From NCBI GenBank assembly GCA_023664665.1, contig JAMPEY010000009.1:39565-103564 (forward strand): 64,000 bases of DNA, read 5' to 3'. A program made the translations under genes and the position numbers. Below, piece after piece: positions 7,053 through 14,647 of this stretch. How positions within the stretch are numbered: position 1 is the stretch's first letter; each line of letters opens with the position of its first letter. The notes below the pieces were generated by a model. It saw only the letters and a program-made list of their open reading frames with translations. It was not told where the DNA came from and searched no databases. This stretch comes from Lachnoclostridium sp. GTDB lineage: Bacteria > Bacillota > Clostridia > Lachnospirales > Lachnospiraceae.

Positions 7053-7418
7053 TTACACCTCCTCAAATCTTATTTGTAAATACTGCCTGCCGTATTGTTT
7101 GCTGAGATTCTCAAGGGAATATACCAATGAATCCATCAAAAATACCGACTTTTCCTGCAGCGGCTCGCAAAAATCACATCTGATAAAGCCATCCTCTTCA
7201 TTGGAAACCACTTTCAATTTCTCTCCCGCCAGCTCTTCCAGAGAATTAATGGCGCTGATGACCAATGCCGAGATAGCGGCACATAGGATATCGCCCCCCA
7301 AAATATCGGAGGAACCTTTTTTCCCGAACTGCTTTCTTTTTGCGTACTGCGCATGTCCCATACAGAGAAAACCCCTGTAGGCGTTACTGTCATCTTTCTT
7401 AATTACAATCGTAGTCAT
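7053..7418 (-). CDS. prp: Ribosomal-processing cysteine protease Prp
   Basis: 121 residues, longer than the usual 105-110. It cleaves the L27 N-terminal extension. The catalytic His22 is in CMGHAQYA and the catalytic Cys46 in GGDILCAAISAL. In the family I know, roughly 12 residues separate the two; here 24 do, because of an inserted basic, Gly-rich segment (about residues 27-39). The rest of the fold, including the Ser-rich helix after the Cys and the C-terminal strand, appears normal. Gene order rplU-prp-rpmA is standard. Confidence 0.92.
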   Translation of the reverse strand: MTTIVIKKDDSNAYRGFLCMGHAQYAKRKQFGKKGSSDILGGDILCAAISALVISAINSLEELAGEKLKVVSNEEDGFIRCDFCEPLQEKSVFLMDSLVYSLENLSKQYGRQYLQIRFEEV

Positions 7419-7423
7419 AATGA

Positions 7424-7729
7424 TTATGCATTAATCTTGTCGATTTTCACCTGAGTGTATGCTTGTCTATGACCTCTCTTTTTATGGTAGCCGGTTTTTC
7501 TCTTGTATTTGTATACAATAACCTTCTTACCTCTGCCCTGCTCCATAACGGTTGCGGAAACCGTTGCGTTTGCAACATCCGCGCCGACTTTAAGGGTACT
7601 GTCACTTACTGCAATTACACTGTCAAAAGTAACGGTATTTCCTGCTTCTGCATCCAGCTTTTCCACTTTGATGACATCGCCCTCGGAAACCTTATACTGT
7701 TTTCCGCCTGTTGCAATAATAGCGTACAT
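7424..7729 (-). CDS. rplU: 50S ribosomal protein L21
   Basis: 101 residues from the ATG at 7729, which is preceded by AGGAGG. A longer in-frame start at 7759 would include the ribosome binding site itself and is rejected. Typical L21 sequence: [14 protein letters not shown] at the start, and [15 protein letters not shown] binding 23S rRNA near the C-terminus. First gene of the rplU-prp-rpmA operon, driven by the promoter at 7845-7874. Confidence 0.97.
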   Translation of the reverse strand: MYAIIATGGKQYKVSEGDVIKVEKLDAEAGNTVTFDSVIAVSDSTLKVGADVANATVSATVMEQGRGKKVIVYKYKRKTGYHKKRGHRQAYTQVKIDKINA

Positions 7730-7838
7730 ATCGAGACACCTCCTATTCGCAAATCCCACAAAAGAAATCTCCCCTGCCGGATTCTTTACTCGCTAACTTC
7801 GGTGGCATTATGCGCTTTTACCTAGTTATGCGGCATAC
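7730..7838 (-). promoter_or_regulatory. 5' leader of rplU, candidate ribosomal-protein L21 leader
   Basis: About 105 bases lie between the promoter and rplU. An L21 autoregulatory leader is known upstream of rplU in Firmicutes. Here TGCC and GGCA near 7800 and 7775 can close an internal stem, but I cannot confirm the consensus by eye. Confidence 0.4.
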
Positions 7839-7844
7839 CATGTC

Positions 7845-7874
7845 ATAATAGCATGACATGGCATAAATTGTCAA
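7845..7874 (-). promoter_or_regulatory. rplU operon promoter overlapped by a 9-bp palindrome
   Basis: TTGACA (7869-7874) and TATTAT (7845-7850) are spaced by 18 bases. A perfect dyad, CCATGTCAT (7838-7846) and ATGACATGG (7853-7861) with six bases between, straddles the -10 box and looks like an operator. The -35 box overlaps the stop end of the upstream kinase-like gene. Confidence 0.75.
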
Positions 7875-8500
7875 GAATTTTTTATTTTTTCAAAGTCCTC
7901 TACATACTGTGCAATCAGCTTTACGGTGCCTTCCACTCCCAAAACACTGCTGTTGACACACAGATCATAGCTGTCGGCGCGCCCCCACTTCTTGGAAGAA
8001 TAGTAGTTATAATAGCTCTGACGCTGCTTATCCTTCTTAATCATCATGTCTTTCGCCTTGGATTCCGTCAGGTCATATTTGTCCATGATACGCTTGATTT
8101 TGTGTTCCTCCTCGCCATAGATAAACAGGTGGATGCAATTTTTATAATCCGCAAGGGCATAATCCGCACAGCGGCCAACGATCACGCAGGGCTCTTCCTC
8201 CGCAATTTTCTTAATGGTATCAAACTGTGCCAGAAAGACCTTATGGCTGATAGGCATATCCACAAAAGCCGATGTGTTATATCCAAAAGAGTAGGTGTCC
8301 ATCACCAGATTATAAAGAAAGGAATTTGTGGGCACCTCATCATGATTCTGAAGCATCTCCTCGCAAAATCCGCTCTCCTTTGCCGCACGGGTCAAAAGCT
8401 CCTTGTCATAATACTTGATTCCGAAATAAGCAGCAACCTTCTCCCCTATTTCATGTCCTCCCGAGCCGAACTGACGACCGATTGTAATCACTGTATTCAT
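7871..8500 (-). CDS. Cytidylate kinase-like family protein
   Basis: 209 residues of the cytidylate-kinase-like (AAA/P-loop) family common in Clostridia. ITIGRQFGSGGHEIGEKVA is a P-loop variant lacking the canonical GKT/S. EEPCVIVGRCADYAL and YDKELLTRAA are the family's other conserved blocks, and a basic LID-like stretch (KDMMIKKDKQRQSYYNYYS) follows. The true substrate is unknown; it is not the housekeeping Cmk. It has its own promoter at 8551-8579 and GAGAGGG before the ATG. The stop codon abuts the rplU promoter. Confidence 0.8.
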   Translation of the reverse strand: MNTVITIGRQFGSGGHEIGEKVAAYFGIKYYDKELLTRAAKESGFCEEMLQNHDEVPTNSFLYNLVMDTYSFGYNTSAFVDMPISHKVFLAQFDTIKKIAEEEPCVIVGRCADYALADYKNCIHLFIYGEEEHKIKRIMDKYDLTESKAKDMMIKKDKQRQSYYNYYSSKKWGRADSYDLCVNSSVLGVEGTVKLIAQYVEDFEKIKNS

Positions 8501-8550
8501 ATGCGCACCCTCTCTTTCCTAGCGTTACCGTAAACAATTCTTACTATTTT

Positions 8551-8579
8551 ATTATATTTTATTTTGCCGGTTTGTGCAA
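8551..8579 (-). promoter_or_regulatory. Promoter of the cytidylate kinase-like gene
   Basis: On the minus strand TTGCAC (8574-8579), a 17-base spacer and TATAAT (8551-8556), about 50 bases before the start codon. Confidence 0.75.
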
Positions 8580-8584
8580 CCATT

Positions 8585-9490
8585 TCACAGCTTTTCCAGC
8601 AGTCTGCGGAAATATTCCGGCAAAGGCGCATCCGTCTCTATATAGTCTCCCGTAGTGGGGTGGCGAAACCCCAGAATCTTGGCGTGAAGTGTCTGTCCCT
8701 CCAGCTTAAAAGGACATTTTTGTCCGGAATAAACCTCATCACCCACCAAGGGATGCCCGATGCTTGCCATGTGGACCCGGATCTGGTGCGTTCTTCCGGT
8801 TTCCAGCTCGCATTCTACATAAGTATACTTGTCAAAACGCTCCAAAACCCTATAATGTGTCACTGCCCTTTTGCCATCCGCTCTGACCGCTATCTTTTTA
8901 CGATCCTTCGGATGCCTCCCCAAAGGCTTGTCAATAATGCCTTCCTCTTCTTTCAAAACCCCGTAACAAACAGCATGATAGCGGCGCACAACACTGTGGT
9001 TTTTCAGCTGTTTTGCAATGGACTCATGCGCCTTATCGTTCTTACAGGCAATGACGGAACCCGTGGTGTCTTTGTCAATACGGTGGACTATGCCGGGACG
9101 CATAACGCCGTTAATGCCCGAAAGCTCCGCTTTGCAATGAAAAAGAAGGGCATTGACCAGAGTGCCGTTGTAATGTCCTGCCGCCGGATGCACCACCATG
9201 CCCTTTGGTTTGTTCACCACAATTACATCTTTATCTTCATACAAAATATCAAGAGGAATCTCCTCCGGCTCAATATCCGGCTCCACGGCTTCAGGCAGGA
9301 GAAAAAACACCTCGTCTTCCGCTTTTACCCGGTAACTGCCTTTAACTGCCCCGCCATTCACCAAAACCTTCTCTTCCTTTATCAGCTTTTGGATGAAAGA
9401 ACGGGAAAGGGAGTCTATCAGCAGGCTCATGCATTTGTCGATTCTCTCGTCCTCCAGCTCCTCGGTTATCTGAAAACGAAACTCATCCAT
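8585..9490 (-). CDS. rluD: RluD-family 23S rRNA pseudouridine synthase
   Basis: 301 residues from an ATG at 9490 with GGAGAGG upstream. In-frame codons run further back to 9619 but would translate the palindromic repeat at 9533-9622, so the longer form is rejected. An N-terminal S4 domain (about 10-75) is followed by the catalytic domain with HRIDKDTTG, which holds the nucleophilic Asp, and GRTHQIRVH. It isomerises uridines of 23S rRNA; the exact site (RluD-type) is inferred from the S4-plus-catalytic layout. Follows lspA, as in many Firmicutes. Confidence 0.92.
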   Translation of the reverse strand: MDEFRFQITEELEDERIDKCMSLLIDSLSRSFIQKLIKEEKVLVNGGAVKGSYRVKAEDEVFFLLPEAVEPDIEPEEIPLDILYEDKDVIVVNKPKGMVVHPAAGHYNGTLVNALLFHCKAELSGINGVMRPGIVHRIDKDTTGSVIACKNDKAHESIAKQLKNHSVVRRYHAVCYGVLKEEEGIIDKPLGRHPKDRKKIAVRADGKRAVTHYRVLERFDKYTYVECELETGRTHQIRVHMASIGHPLVGDEVYSGQKCPFKLEGQTLHAKILGFRHPTTGDYIETDAPLPEYFRRLLEKL

Positions 9491-9532
9491 AAACCTCTCC
9501 ATTCCGCCTTCAGCGGCGCAAACAATCAATGA

Positions 9533-9622
9533 GAAGAATCGCTTCCCTTGCGATTCTTCAGTGTGAGATTTAGAATTTCTTAGGTGCTGTACTTCAAGCG
9601 CCTTAGAAATTCTTCTCACACT
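9533..9622. repeat. Dispersed palindromic repeat, family 2 (copy A), two adjacent hairpins
   Basis: Hairpin one is GAAGAATCGC (9533-9542) with GCGATTCTTC (9550-9559). Hairpin two is a longer stem from TGTGAGA (9562) to TCTCACA (9614-9620) with AGAATTTCT paired to AGAAATTCT. It lies between lspA and rluD. The second hairpin aligns along its length with the element at 29911-29969, and both modules resemble the sequence at the right window edge (63952-64000). Confidence 0.8.
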
Positions 9623-9626
9623 TCCT

Positions 9627-10163
9627 CTAGTTAATTTCCCGGTAGCGGTTCTGCTTAAAATTCAAAAATTCCAAGTCCTGTTCCGTGAACACAAACAAAA
9701 ACAGGAGAAAGAGCAGTACCGTAGCCACCACAATATAGCAGTCCGCAACATTAAAAATTGGATAATGGATCAGCACAAAAGAAATAAAATCCACCACATA
9801 ATCCAGACGAATGCGGTCCGCCATATTGCCAAGCCCGCCTGCCACGATAACAGACAGCAGAATATGAACGATATTATACTTTTTCTTTTCGGGCAGCTTT
9901 AACAGGAAAAATAAAATAACCAGCATAAAAATCACGCCCACAAACAAAATAAAAAATTTCTGGTTCTGGAGCATTCCGAAAGCAGAACCCCTGTTTTCAA
10001 GATATTGCAGCTCCAGCACTCCGTCTATCAGCACATAGGCGGGGCGGTCTTTTAACTGTTTTACCGCCAGTTCCTTTGTGTATTGGTCCGCAAAAAACAA
10101 AATAATAATGATAACGGCATCAATGACCAGCATAATGCCTCTCTTGGTTTTATTCTTACTCAT
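9627..10163 (-). CDS. lspA: Lipoprotein signal peptidase (signal peptidase II)
   Basis: 178 residues from an ATG at 10163 whose first bases overlap the aroB stop (ATGAGTAA). Aspartyl protease of the membrane that removes signal peptides from lipidated prolipoproteins. Four transmembrane helices and the conserved blocks are visible: NRGSAFG, GGLGNMADRIRLDYVVDFI with the first catalytic Asp region, and FNVADCYI with the second catalytic Asp. Several lipoproteins in this window (D,D-carboxypeptidase, amidase) would be its substrates. Confidence 0.95.
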   Translation of the reverse strand: MSKNKTKRGIMLVIDAVIIIILFFADQYTKELAVKQLKDRPAYVLIDGVLELQYLENRGSAFGMLQNQKFFILFVGVIFMLVILFFLLKLPEKKKYNIVHILLSVIVAGGLGNMADRIRLDYVVDFISFVLIHYPIFNVADCYIVVATVLLFLLFLFVFTEQDLEFLNFKQNRYREIN

Positions 10164-11265
10164 GGGCGTCCTCTTCGCTAAAATAAATTTCCCCAATGGC
10201 TGCCAATATTTCCTCCTCGGTAACGGTTTTGTCGATTACAGCCTTCCCTATCTTTTTCAGCAGCACAAATTTAATTTTGTCCGCCTCCATCTTTTTATCC
10301 GATTTGGTCAGCTTCAAAATCTCCTCCGGACATATGCCCTCCACGGTAATCGGCAGATTGAAGGGAACAAACATATCCCGGATTTCATAGTATTCTTCCA
10401 TAGAAAGCATCTCCCGCTTCCATGAAATATAGGCTGCCGCCACAGTTCCGAGGGCTACGCACTCCCCGTGGAATAATTCAAAGTTTTTCGCTTTCTCAAT
10501 GGCATGTCCGATGGTATGCCCCAGATTTAACAAAGCCCTCTCACCCTGCTCCGTAGGGTCTTTTTCCACTACAGCCTTTTTGATGGCGCAGCTTCGCATC
10601 ACCATTTCCTCGAGGGTGTCAAAATCCCGTTCTTGGATTTCATACATTTTTTCTATCATCCACTCGTAAAAAGCGGCGTCTTTTATGATTCCGTGCTTCA
10701 TCACTTCCGCAAAACCGGAGAAAAACTGACGCGGATCCAAAGTCTTTAATACTGCCACATTCATGTAAACCAGACGGGGCATCTTAAATGCACCCACCAT
10801 GTTTTTGTAGGAATCAAAATCCACTCCCGTCTTGCCTCCTACCGAGCTGTCCACCTGAGCCAAAAGAGTGGTGGGAATCTGAATAAAATCAATGCCACGC
10901 AAATAGGTCGCCGCGGTAAATCCCGTCAAATCCCCTACTACGCCGCCACCTAGGGCAAGCAGCATATCCTTGCGGTCAAATCCTTCCCGAATCAGAAATT
11001 CATAGACTTTTTTTACATTGTCCAGATTTTTATTTTCCTCTCCCGTAGGTATGACAAATTTTACCGCCTTTAAGCATTTTCCCGAGATACAGCTAAGCAC
11101 CTCTTCGCCGTACAGCTCATCCACATTGGAATCCGTCACGATACAAAGTCTCTTGTCCCCACAGCCAAGCTCGCTCAGCTCTTCCCAGAGTCCTTTATAA
11201 GAGCGGTCAAACACAATGTCATAGCAAGGCTTTTTTTGATATGATACAGGCAGTCTCTGCGCCAT
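10156..11265 (-). CDS. aroB: 3-dehydroquinate synthase
   Basis: 369 residues from the ATG at 11265, chosen because GGAGG lies eight bases upstream; an in-frame ATG at 11301 has only a weak site. It makes 3-dehydroquinate from DAHP in the shikimate pathway, using NAD and a divalent metal. Visible motifs are PTGEENKN (NAD contact), ALGGGVVGDLTGF, PTTLLAQVDSSVGGKTG, the metal-ligand region KHGIIKD, and NLGHTIGHAIE with a metal-binding His. Translationally overlaps lspA. Confidence 0.96.
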   Translation of the reverse strand: MAQRLPVSYQKKPCYDIVFDRSYKGLWEELSELGCGDKRLCIVTDSNVDELYGEEVLSCISGKCLKAVKFVIPTGEENKNLDNVKKVYEFLIREGFDRKDMLLALGGGVVGDLTGFTAATYLRGIDFIQIPTTLLAQVDSSVGGKTGVDFDSYKNMVGAFKMPRLVYMNVAVLKTLDPRQFFSGFAEVMKHGIIKDAAFYEWMIEKMYEIQERDFDTLEEMVMRSCAIKKAVVEKDPTEQGERALLNLGHTIGHAIEKAKNFELFHGECVALGTVAAAYISWKREMLSMEEYYEIRDMFVPFNLPITVEGICPEEILKLTKSDKKMEADKIKFVLLKKIGKAVIDKTVTEEEILAAIGEIYFSEEDAHE

Positions 11266-11348
11266 AAAAGCATCCTCCATCTCAAAATACACTTCATCCA
11301 TAAAGAAAACTTCCCACTTGATAACAAACAGGAAGCCTTCACCGTAAA

Positions 11349-11870
11349 CTATTTGTGCAGTGGCAGTTCAAATGTCCCACTTCCGAAGATGTCCTGAAAA
11401 TCACCGGAGATATCCACACTTGCGGGAGTAATAATAAAAATGCTGTGAGAAATCTTCTGCAGATTACCTGCTATGGCAAAACAGGAGCCGGATGTAAAAT
11501 CGATAATGCGCTGTGCAATATCCACATCCAGACCTTCCAGATTTAACACCACGGTCCTGTTGGACAAAAGCGTCTCTGTTATCTCCCTTGCGTCTTCAAA
11601 AGAAGACGGCTTTATCACACATACTTCCATACCGTTACCCTGTACTCTCTTAACGGAAGATTGGCGAATCGGCGTTATCTTAGGCTGGTTTGCCTTCTTT
11701 GCCGGCTTCTCCTCATCATCCAGCTCTTCTCTCGTGTTCCTTCCCTTTGGCAGAGGCTTCCTTGGCAGAGGTTCTTCTTCCTCGTCGTCATCCAGATAAT
11801 CGTCATCCAAATAGTCGTCCTCCTCGTCGTTTAACTTCATATAATTCAAGAACTTGTCCATAACACCCAT
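11349..11870 (-). CDS. sepF: Cell division protein SepF
   Basis: 173 residues. A membrane-targeting N-terminal amphipathic segment (MDKFLNYMKL), a long acidic then basic linker (about 15-78, runs of Asp and Glu) and a C-terminal SepF fold (about 80-165: EVCVIKPSSFEDAREITETLLSNR, IIDFTSGSCFAI). SepF tethers and bundles FtsZ at the septum. The linker is unusually acidic. It follows yggS by 17 bases, as in many Gram-positive bacteria. Confidence 0.93.
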   Translation of the reverse strand: MGVMDKFLNYMKLNDEEDDYLDDDYLDDDEEEEPLPRKPLPKGRNTREELDDEEKPAKKANQPKITPIRQSSVKRVQGNGMEVCVIKPSSFEDAREITETLLSNRTVVLNLEGLDVDIAQRIIDFTSGSCFAIAGNLQKISHSIFIITPASVDISGDFQDIFGSGTFELPLHK

Positions 11871-11887
11871 ATTTAATCTCCTTTTAC

Positions 11888-12595
11888 CTATGGATTCTGT
11901 GTAGTGACCGCCGGACTGCGCTCTCCGAAAATCCCTGTGCCGACTCTTACATAAACGGCGCCTTCCTCCACCGCAGTCTTATAGTCACCTGTCATTCCCA
12001 TTGACAAAATATCCATACAAACATTATCAAGGTTTTTTTGCAATATGTCAACAGATAATTGCTTTAATTTACGAAAATAAATTCGATTTGCTTCAGGATT
12101 TTCCACAAAAGGCGCTATTGTCATCAATCCTTTGATATGCACGCCGGGCAGTTTTGCGATTTTTTCTGCCAATATGGGAGCTTCCTCTTTTGTCACGCCG
12201 AACTTACTCTCTTCCTGCGCAATATTGACTTCCAGCAGAATATCAGCCGTTGTCTTTTTTTTCACCGCTTCCTTGCTGATTTCTTCCGCAAGGGAAAGGG
12301 AATCCACGCTGTGAATCAAATATACCTTCCCCACAATATATTTTACCTTGTTGCGCTGAAGATGCCCTATCATATGCCAGCGGATATCCTCAGGCATCTC
12401 CCTCATCTTATCCACAAGCTCCTGTACTTTATTTTCGCCAAAATCCCGAATGCCGGCATCGTATGCCTCTTTCAGCATGGAAACAGGCTTGGTCTTACTG
12501 ACGGCAATCAGCGTGGCTGCTCCCTTAGGTCTTCCCGACAGCTCACAGGCGTCCGCAATTTCTTTTTTCACCCGATTGATATTGTCCCGAATCAT
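11888..12595 (-). CDS. yggS: Pyridoxal-phosphate homeostasis protein YggS
   Basis: 235 residues from the ATG at 12595, which has GAGG six bases upstream; earlier in-frame starts lie inside the upstream gene. Fold-type III PLP-binding TIM barrel without a catalytic C-terminal domain. The lysine that holds PLP is in LIAVSKTKP, followed by GENKVQEL, WHMIGHLQRNK and SMGMTGDYKTAV. It buffers PLP and amino-acid pools. Typically precedes sepF, as here. Confidence 0.94.
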   Translation of the reverse strand: MIRDNINRVKKEIADACELSGRPKGAATLIAVSKTKPVSMLKEAYDAGIRDFGENKVQELVDKMREMPEDIRWHMIGHLQRNKVKYIVGKVYLIHSVDSLSLAEEISKEAVKKKTTADILLEVNIAQEESKFGVTKEEAPILAEKIAKLPGVHIKGLMTIAPFVENPEANRIYFRKLKQLSVDILQKNLDNVCMDILSMGMTGDYKTAVEEGAVYVRVGTGIFGERSPAVTTQNP

Positions 12596-12617
12596 TCCAA
12601 CCTCATTTCTGCGCCAT

Positions 12618-14033
12618 TTATTCATTGATAAATTGGTCGTCCCGCACATTATCCGCATCCAGCGCGATGTAGTCATAAACACTTAAACCGTATTGGGTAT
12701 TTGCCTTAACAATGGCATATTCCTCATTCTGATAGAGAATGCTGATTTCCTTGAAGTCCGCATACCCCTTATTCATATTGTACACGCCGGTTAATATCGC
12801 CCTCTCGCTCACTACAAAGGTATCCTGACTGTCCATTTTGTGCAGGATGGTTCCCGCATCCAATATGGAGTTATCCAGATAATATTTTTTCTCTTCGTCA
12901 TCATAACTGTAAAAATCCATGGGCACAAATTCTACGGAAACCGTACCGTCCTTTAAATAAGCCTGCCTGTATACGCCGTTCTTTCCGTCTTTTTCCTCCG
13001 TGGAAACAAATTCCTCCGGAACCAGAAAAAATTCTTTGTCCACAATGGAAGAATTGGGAATCTTAAGCCCGGTCACATCATTTAAGATAAGCTCTACTTC
13101 AAGAAATCTCTCCGACACAAAAGTGACCATGGAATTTGTAAAAGACAACTGTAGGTAAGTGTTGCCGTCGCTGTTGCTCAACATGCTCACCTTCCCCCAT
13201 GATTCATACTGATTTTTAAGAAATCTTACCTTTATGTACTCCATTTCCACAAGCTCCGCCCCCCGTTTGGAATCCATGGGAAGCACAATGGACCAATTTT
13301 CATCGGAAGAAATCTTGTAAGCAGGGTCCCCCGCTGCAATCAGTTCATTGCTTGTCAGCATTTTCTTCTCATATTTCTTAGTGTCAAATACATCCTCGGT
13401 CACGGCGTCCGCCTCCAGCCCCTCGTAACCGTCCAGCCAATAGGATACGATGCCCGTCTGTGGGGCATTGCAGAATTTCACGATATTTGTCACCGTACCC
13501 GCGCCGTTCATATCATTGATGCTTTCCAGCATATTATTGCTGGCAAGTTTTAACACCGTATTTTTCAGGGAGTATTTGAAATCATAAACGCTTTCGTAGT
13601 GGCGCTCGTCAAAGCCATGCATGAAATTCACGATTTCATTGCGAAATTCCGCTAATTCCTTATCGCTCAGGGTATTCTCCCCCTGACTTAAATCTTCCAG
13701 ATACTCGTTAAGTCGCCCGGTTTCATCTATGGCATACACCAGATTGCCGACCCCTACACGCTCGCCTTCCCGGGCATAATAATTAATATATCCTGCATTC
13801 TCCGCATTTACCACGGTCTCATCCCGGATAATCACTGCCCGATACCTGTTGTTGGTGGCAAGGGAACCCTCTCTCACCTCATAACGCGTAATATGACCCG
13901 ATTTATAATACAGAACCACACAGATGATGACATAACAAAACATAGCAGCAAAAATAATCATCCCGATATTGAGATTAATCGGTCTCCGGTATTTTTTTAT
14001 CTTTGTGTTTTTCTGTTTTCTGCTGCCTGCCAC
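12618..14033 (-). CDS. HlyD-like membrane-anchored adaptor protein
   Basis: 471 residues from a GTG start (14033) with GGGAG eight bases upstream. A basic N-terminus and one transmembrane helix (about 23-43) are followed by an extracytoplasmic region. This has a lipoyl/barrel-sandwich-like segment (IIRDETVVNAENAGYINYYAREGERVGVGNLVYAIDE), a helical stretch and beta-rich C-terminal parts typical of HlyD-type adaptors. It lies directly upstream of yggS-sepF and has no transporter partner beside it. A link to division or envelope function is inferred from position only. Confidence 0.7.
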   Translation of the reverse strand: MAGSRKQKNTKIKKYRRPINLNIGMIIFAAMFCYVIICVVLYYKSGHITRYEVREGSLATNNRYRAVIIRDETVVNAENAGYINYYAREGERVGVGNLVYAIDETGRLNEYLEDLSQGENTLSDKELAEFRNEIVNFMHGFDERHYESVYDFKYSLKNTVLKLASNNMLESINDMNGAGTVTNIVKFCNAPQTGIVSYWLDGYEGLEADAVTEDVFDTKKYEKKMLTSNELIAAGDPAYKISSDENWSIVLPMDSKRGAELVEMEYIKVRFLKNQYESWGKVSMLSNSDGNTYLQLSFTNSMVTFVSERFLEVELILNDVTGLKIPNSSIVDKEFFLVPEEFVSTEEKDGKNGVYRQAYLKDGTVSVEFVPMDFYSYDDEEKKYYLDNSILDAGTILHKMDSQDTFVVSERAILTGVYNMNKGYADFKEISILYQNEEYAIVKANTQYGLSVYDYIALDADNVRDDQFINE

Positions 14034-14088
14034 TATGATATCTCCCTGTTATAGGTATGGAATATCCCCTGATGTTTGATGTTTAAGG

Positions 14089-14114
14089 AAAAGCCCCGGT
14101 TACTCCCGAGGCTT
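14089..14114 (-). terminator. Terminator after the small P-loop gene
   Basis: On the minus strand AAGCCTCGG and CCGGGGCTT pair around a six-base loop and run into TTCCTT, between the P-loop gene and the HlyD-like gene. Confidence 0.65.
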
Positions 14115-14148
14115 CATCATTTTTGTAATCATATACCGCTTCCCGATT

Positions 14149-14568
14149 TTACAAAGCTGTCAAAATTTTATCCTTTAATGCATCCGGTAATTCCGATTCG
14201 TCCATGGACACACTCAGGACAAAATCCACATGAAAGGCTTCACTGATTTTGTCAAGCTTGGTCACTACATCCGTAATATCCTGATTCTCCAATTTCGATA
14301 TCTTTAAAAAACTGTCAAAATACATCTGCTGCAAGTCATGATCCTGCGAAATAATACCACATACAAATCCGAGAAACTCGCTGCTGCTCTCAATCAAATA
14401 CTGCGAAACATCAATCAGGCGCACTTTGTTGTTCAACTCATACATATGTTTCGTACTCTTGTCCAAATATACGATGCTGCCCAAAATATTCTTCACTTCG
14501 CTGTTTACTTTGTCCAGCAGCTGTTTTGTCTTGCCTTTTCCCTTATTGCCTACTATTAATTGAACCAT
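14149..14568 (-). CDS. Small P-loop protein of unknown function
   Basis: 139 residues from an ATG at 14568 with AGGAGG six bases upstream. The N-terminus has a Walker A motif (GNKGKGKTKQLL). A Walker B-like hydrophobic strand ending in acidic residues is not obvious; FVLSVSMDE near the C-terminus is the best candidate. Such short ATP-binding proteins are sometimes labelled twitching motility protein PilT, but at 139 residues it lacks the PilT ATPase domain and no pilus genes are nearby. Own promoter at 14616-14644, terminator at 14089-14114, so monocistronic. Confidence 0.6.
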   Translation of the reverse strand: MVQLIVGNKGKGKTKQLLDKVNSEVKNILGSIVYLDKSTKHMYELNNKVRLIDVSQYLIESSSEFLGFVCGIISQDHDLQQMYFDSFLKISKLENQDITDVVTKLDKISEAFHVDFVLSVSMDESELPDALKDKILTAL

Positions 14569-14615
14569 GCTCAACCTCCTGTTGTATCTTGAAGAATATA
14601 ATTTGTTCAAATACT

Positions 14616-14644
14616 ATTATAAAATATCTCCCGCTAAAAAACAA
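14616..14644 (-). promoter_or_regulatory. Promoter of the small P-loop gene
   Basis: TTGTTT (14639-14644), a 17-base spacer and TATAAT (14616-14621) on the minus strand, just after the carboxypeptidase stop codon. Confidence 0.75.
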
Positions 14645-14647
14645 CCT

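Noticed and set aside
8564-9532. Plus-strand open frame of 322 codons opposite rluD
   Set aside because: It mirrors the rluD coding frame, has no ribosome binding site, and its translation has no recognisable domain; it is an antisense shadow.
9491-9619. Longer RluD beginning at 9619
   Set aside because: It would translate the palindromic repeat; the ATG at 9490 with GGAGAGG fits the S4 domain start.
14149-14568. Twitching motility ATPase PilT
   Set aside because: Only 139 residues, no His box or full ATPase core, no pilus genes nearby.
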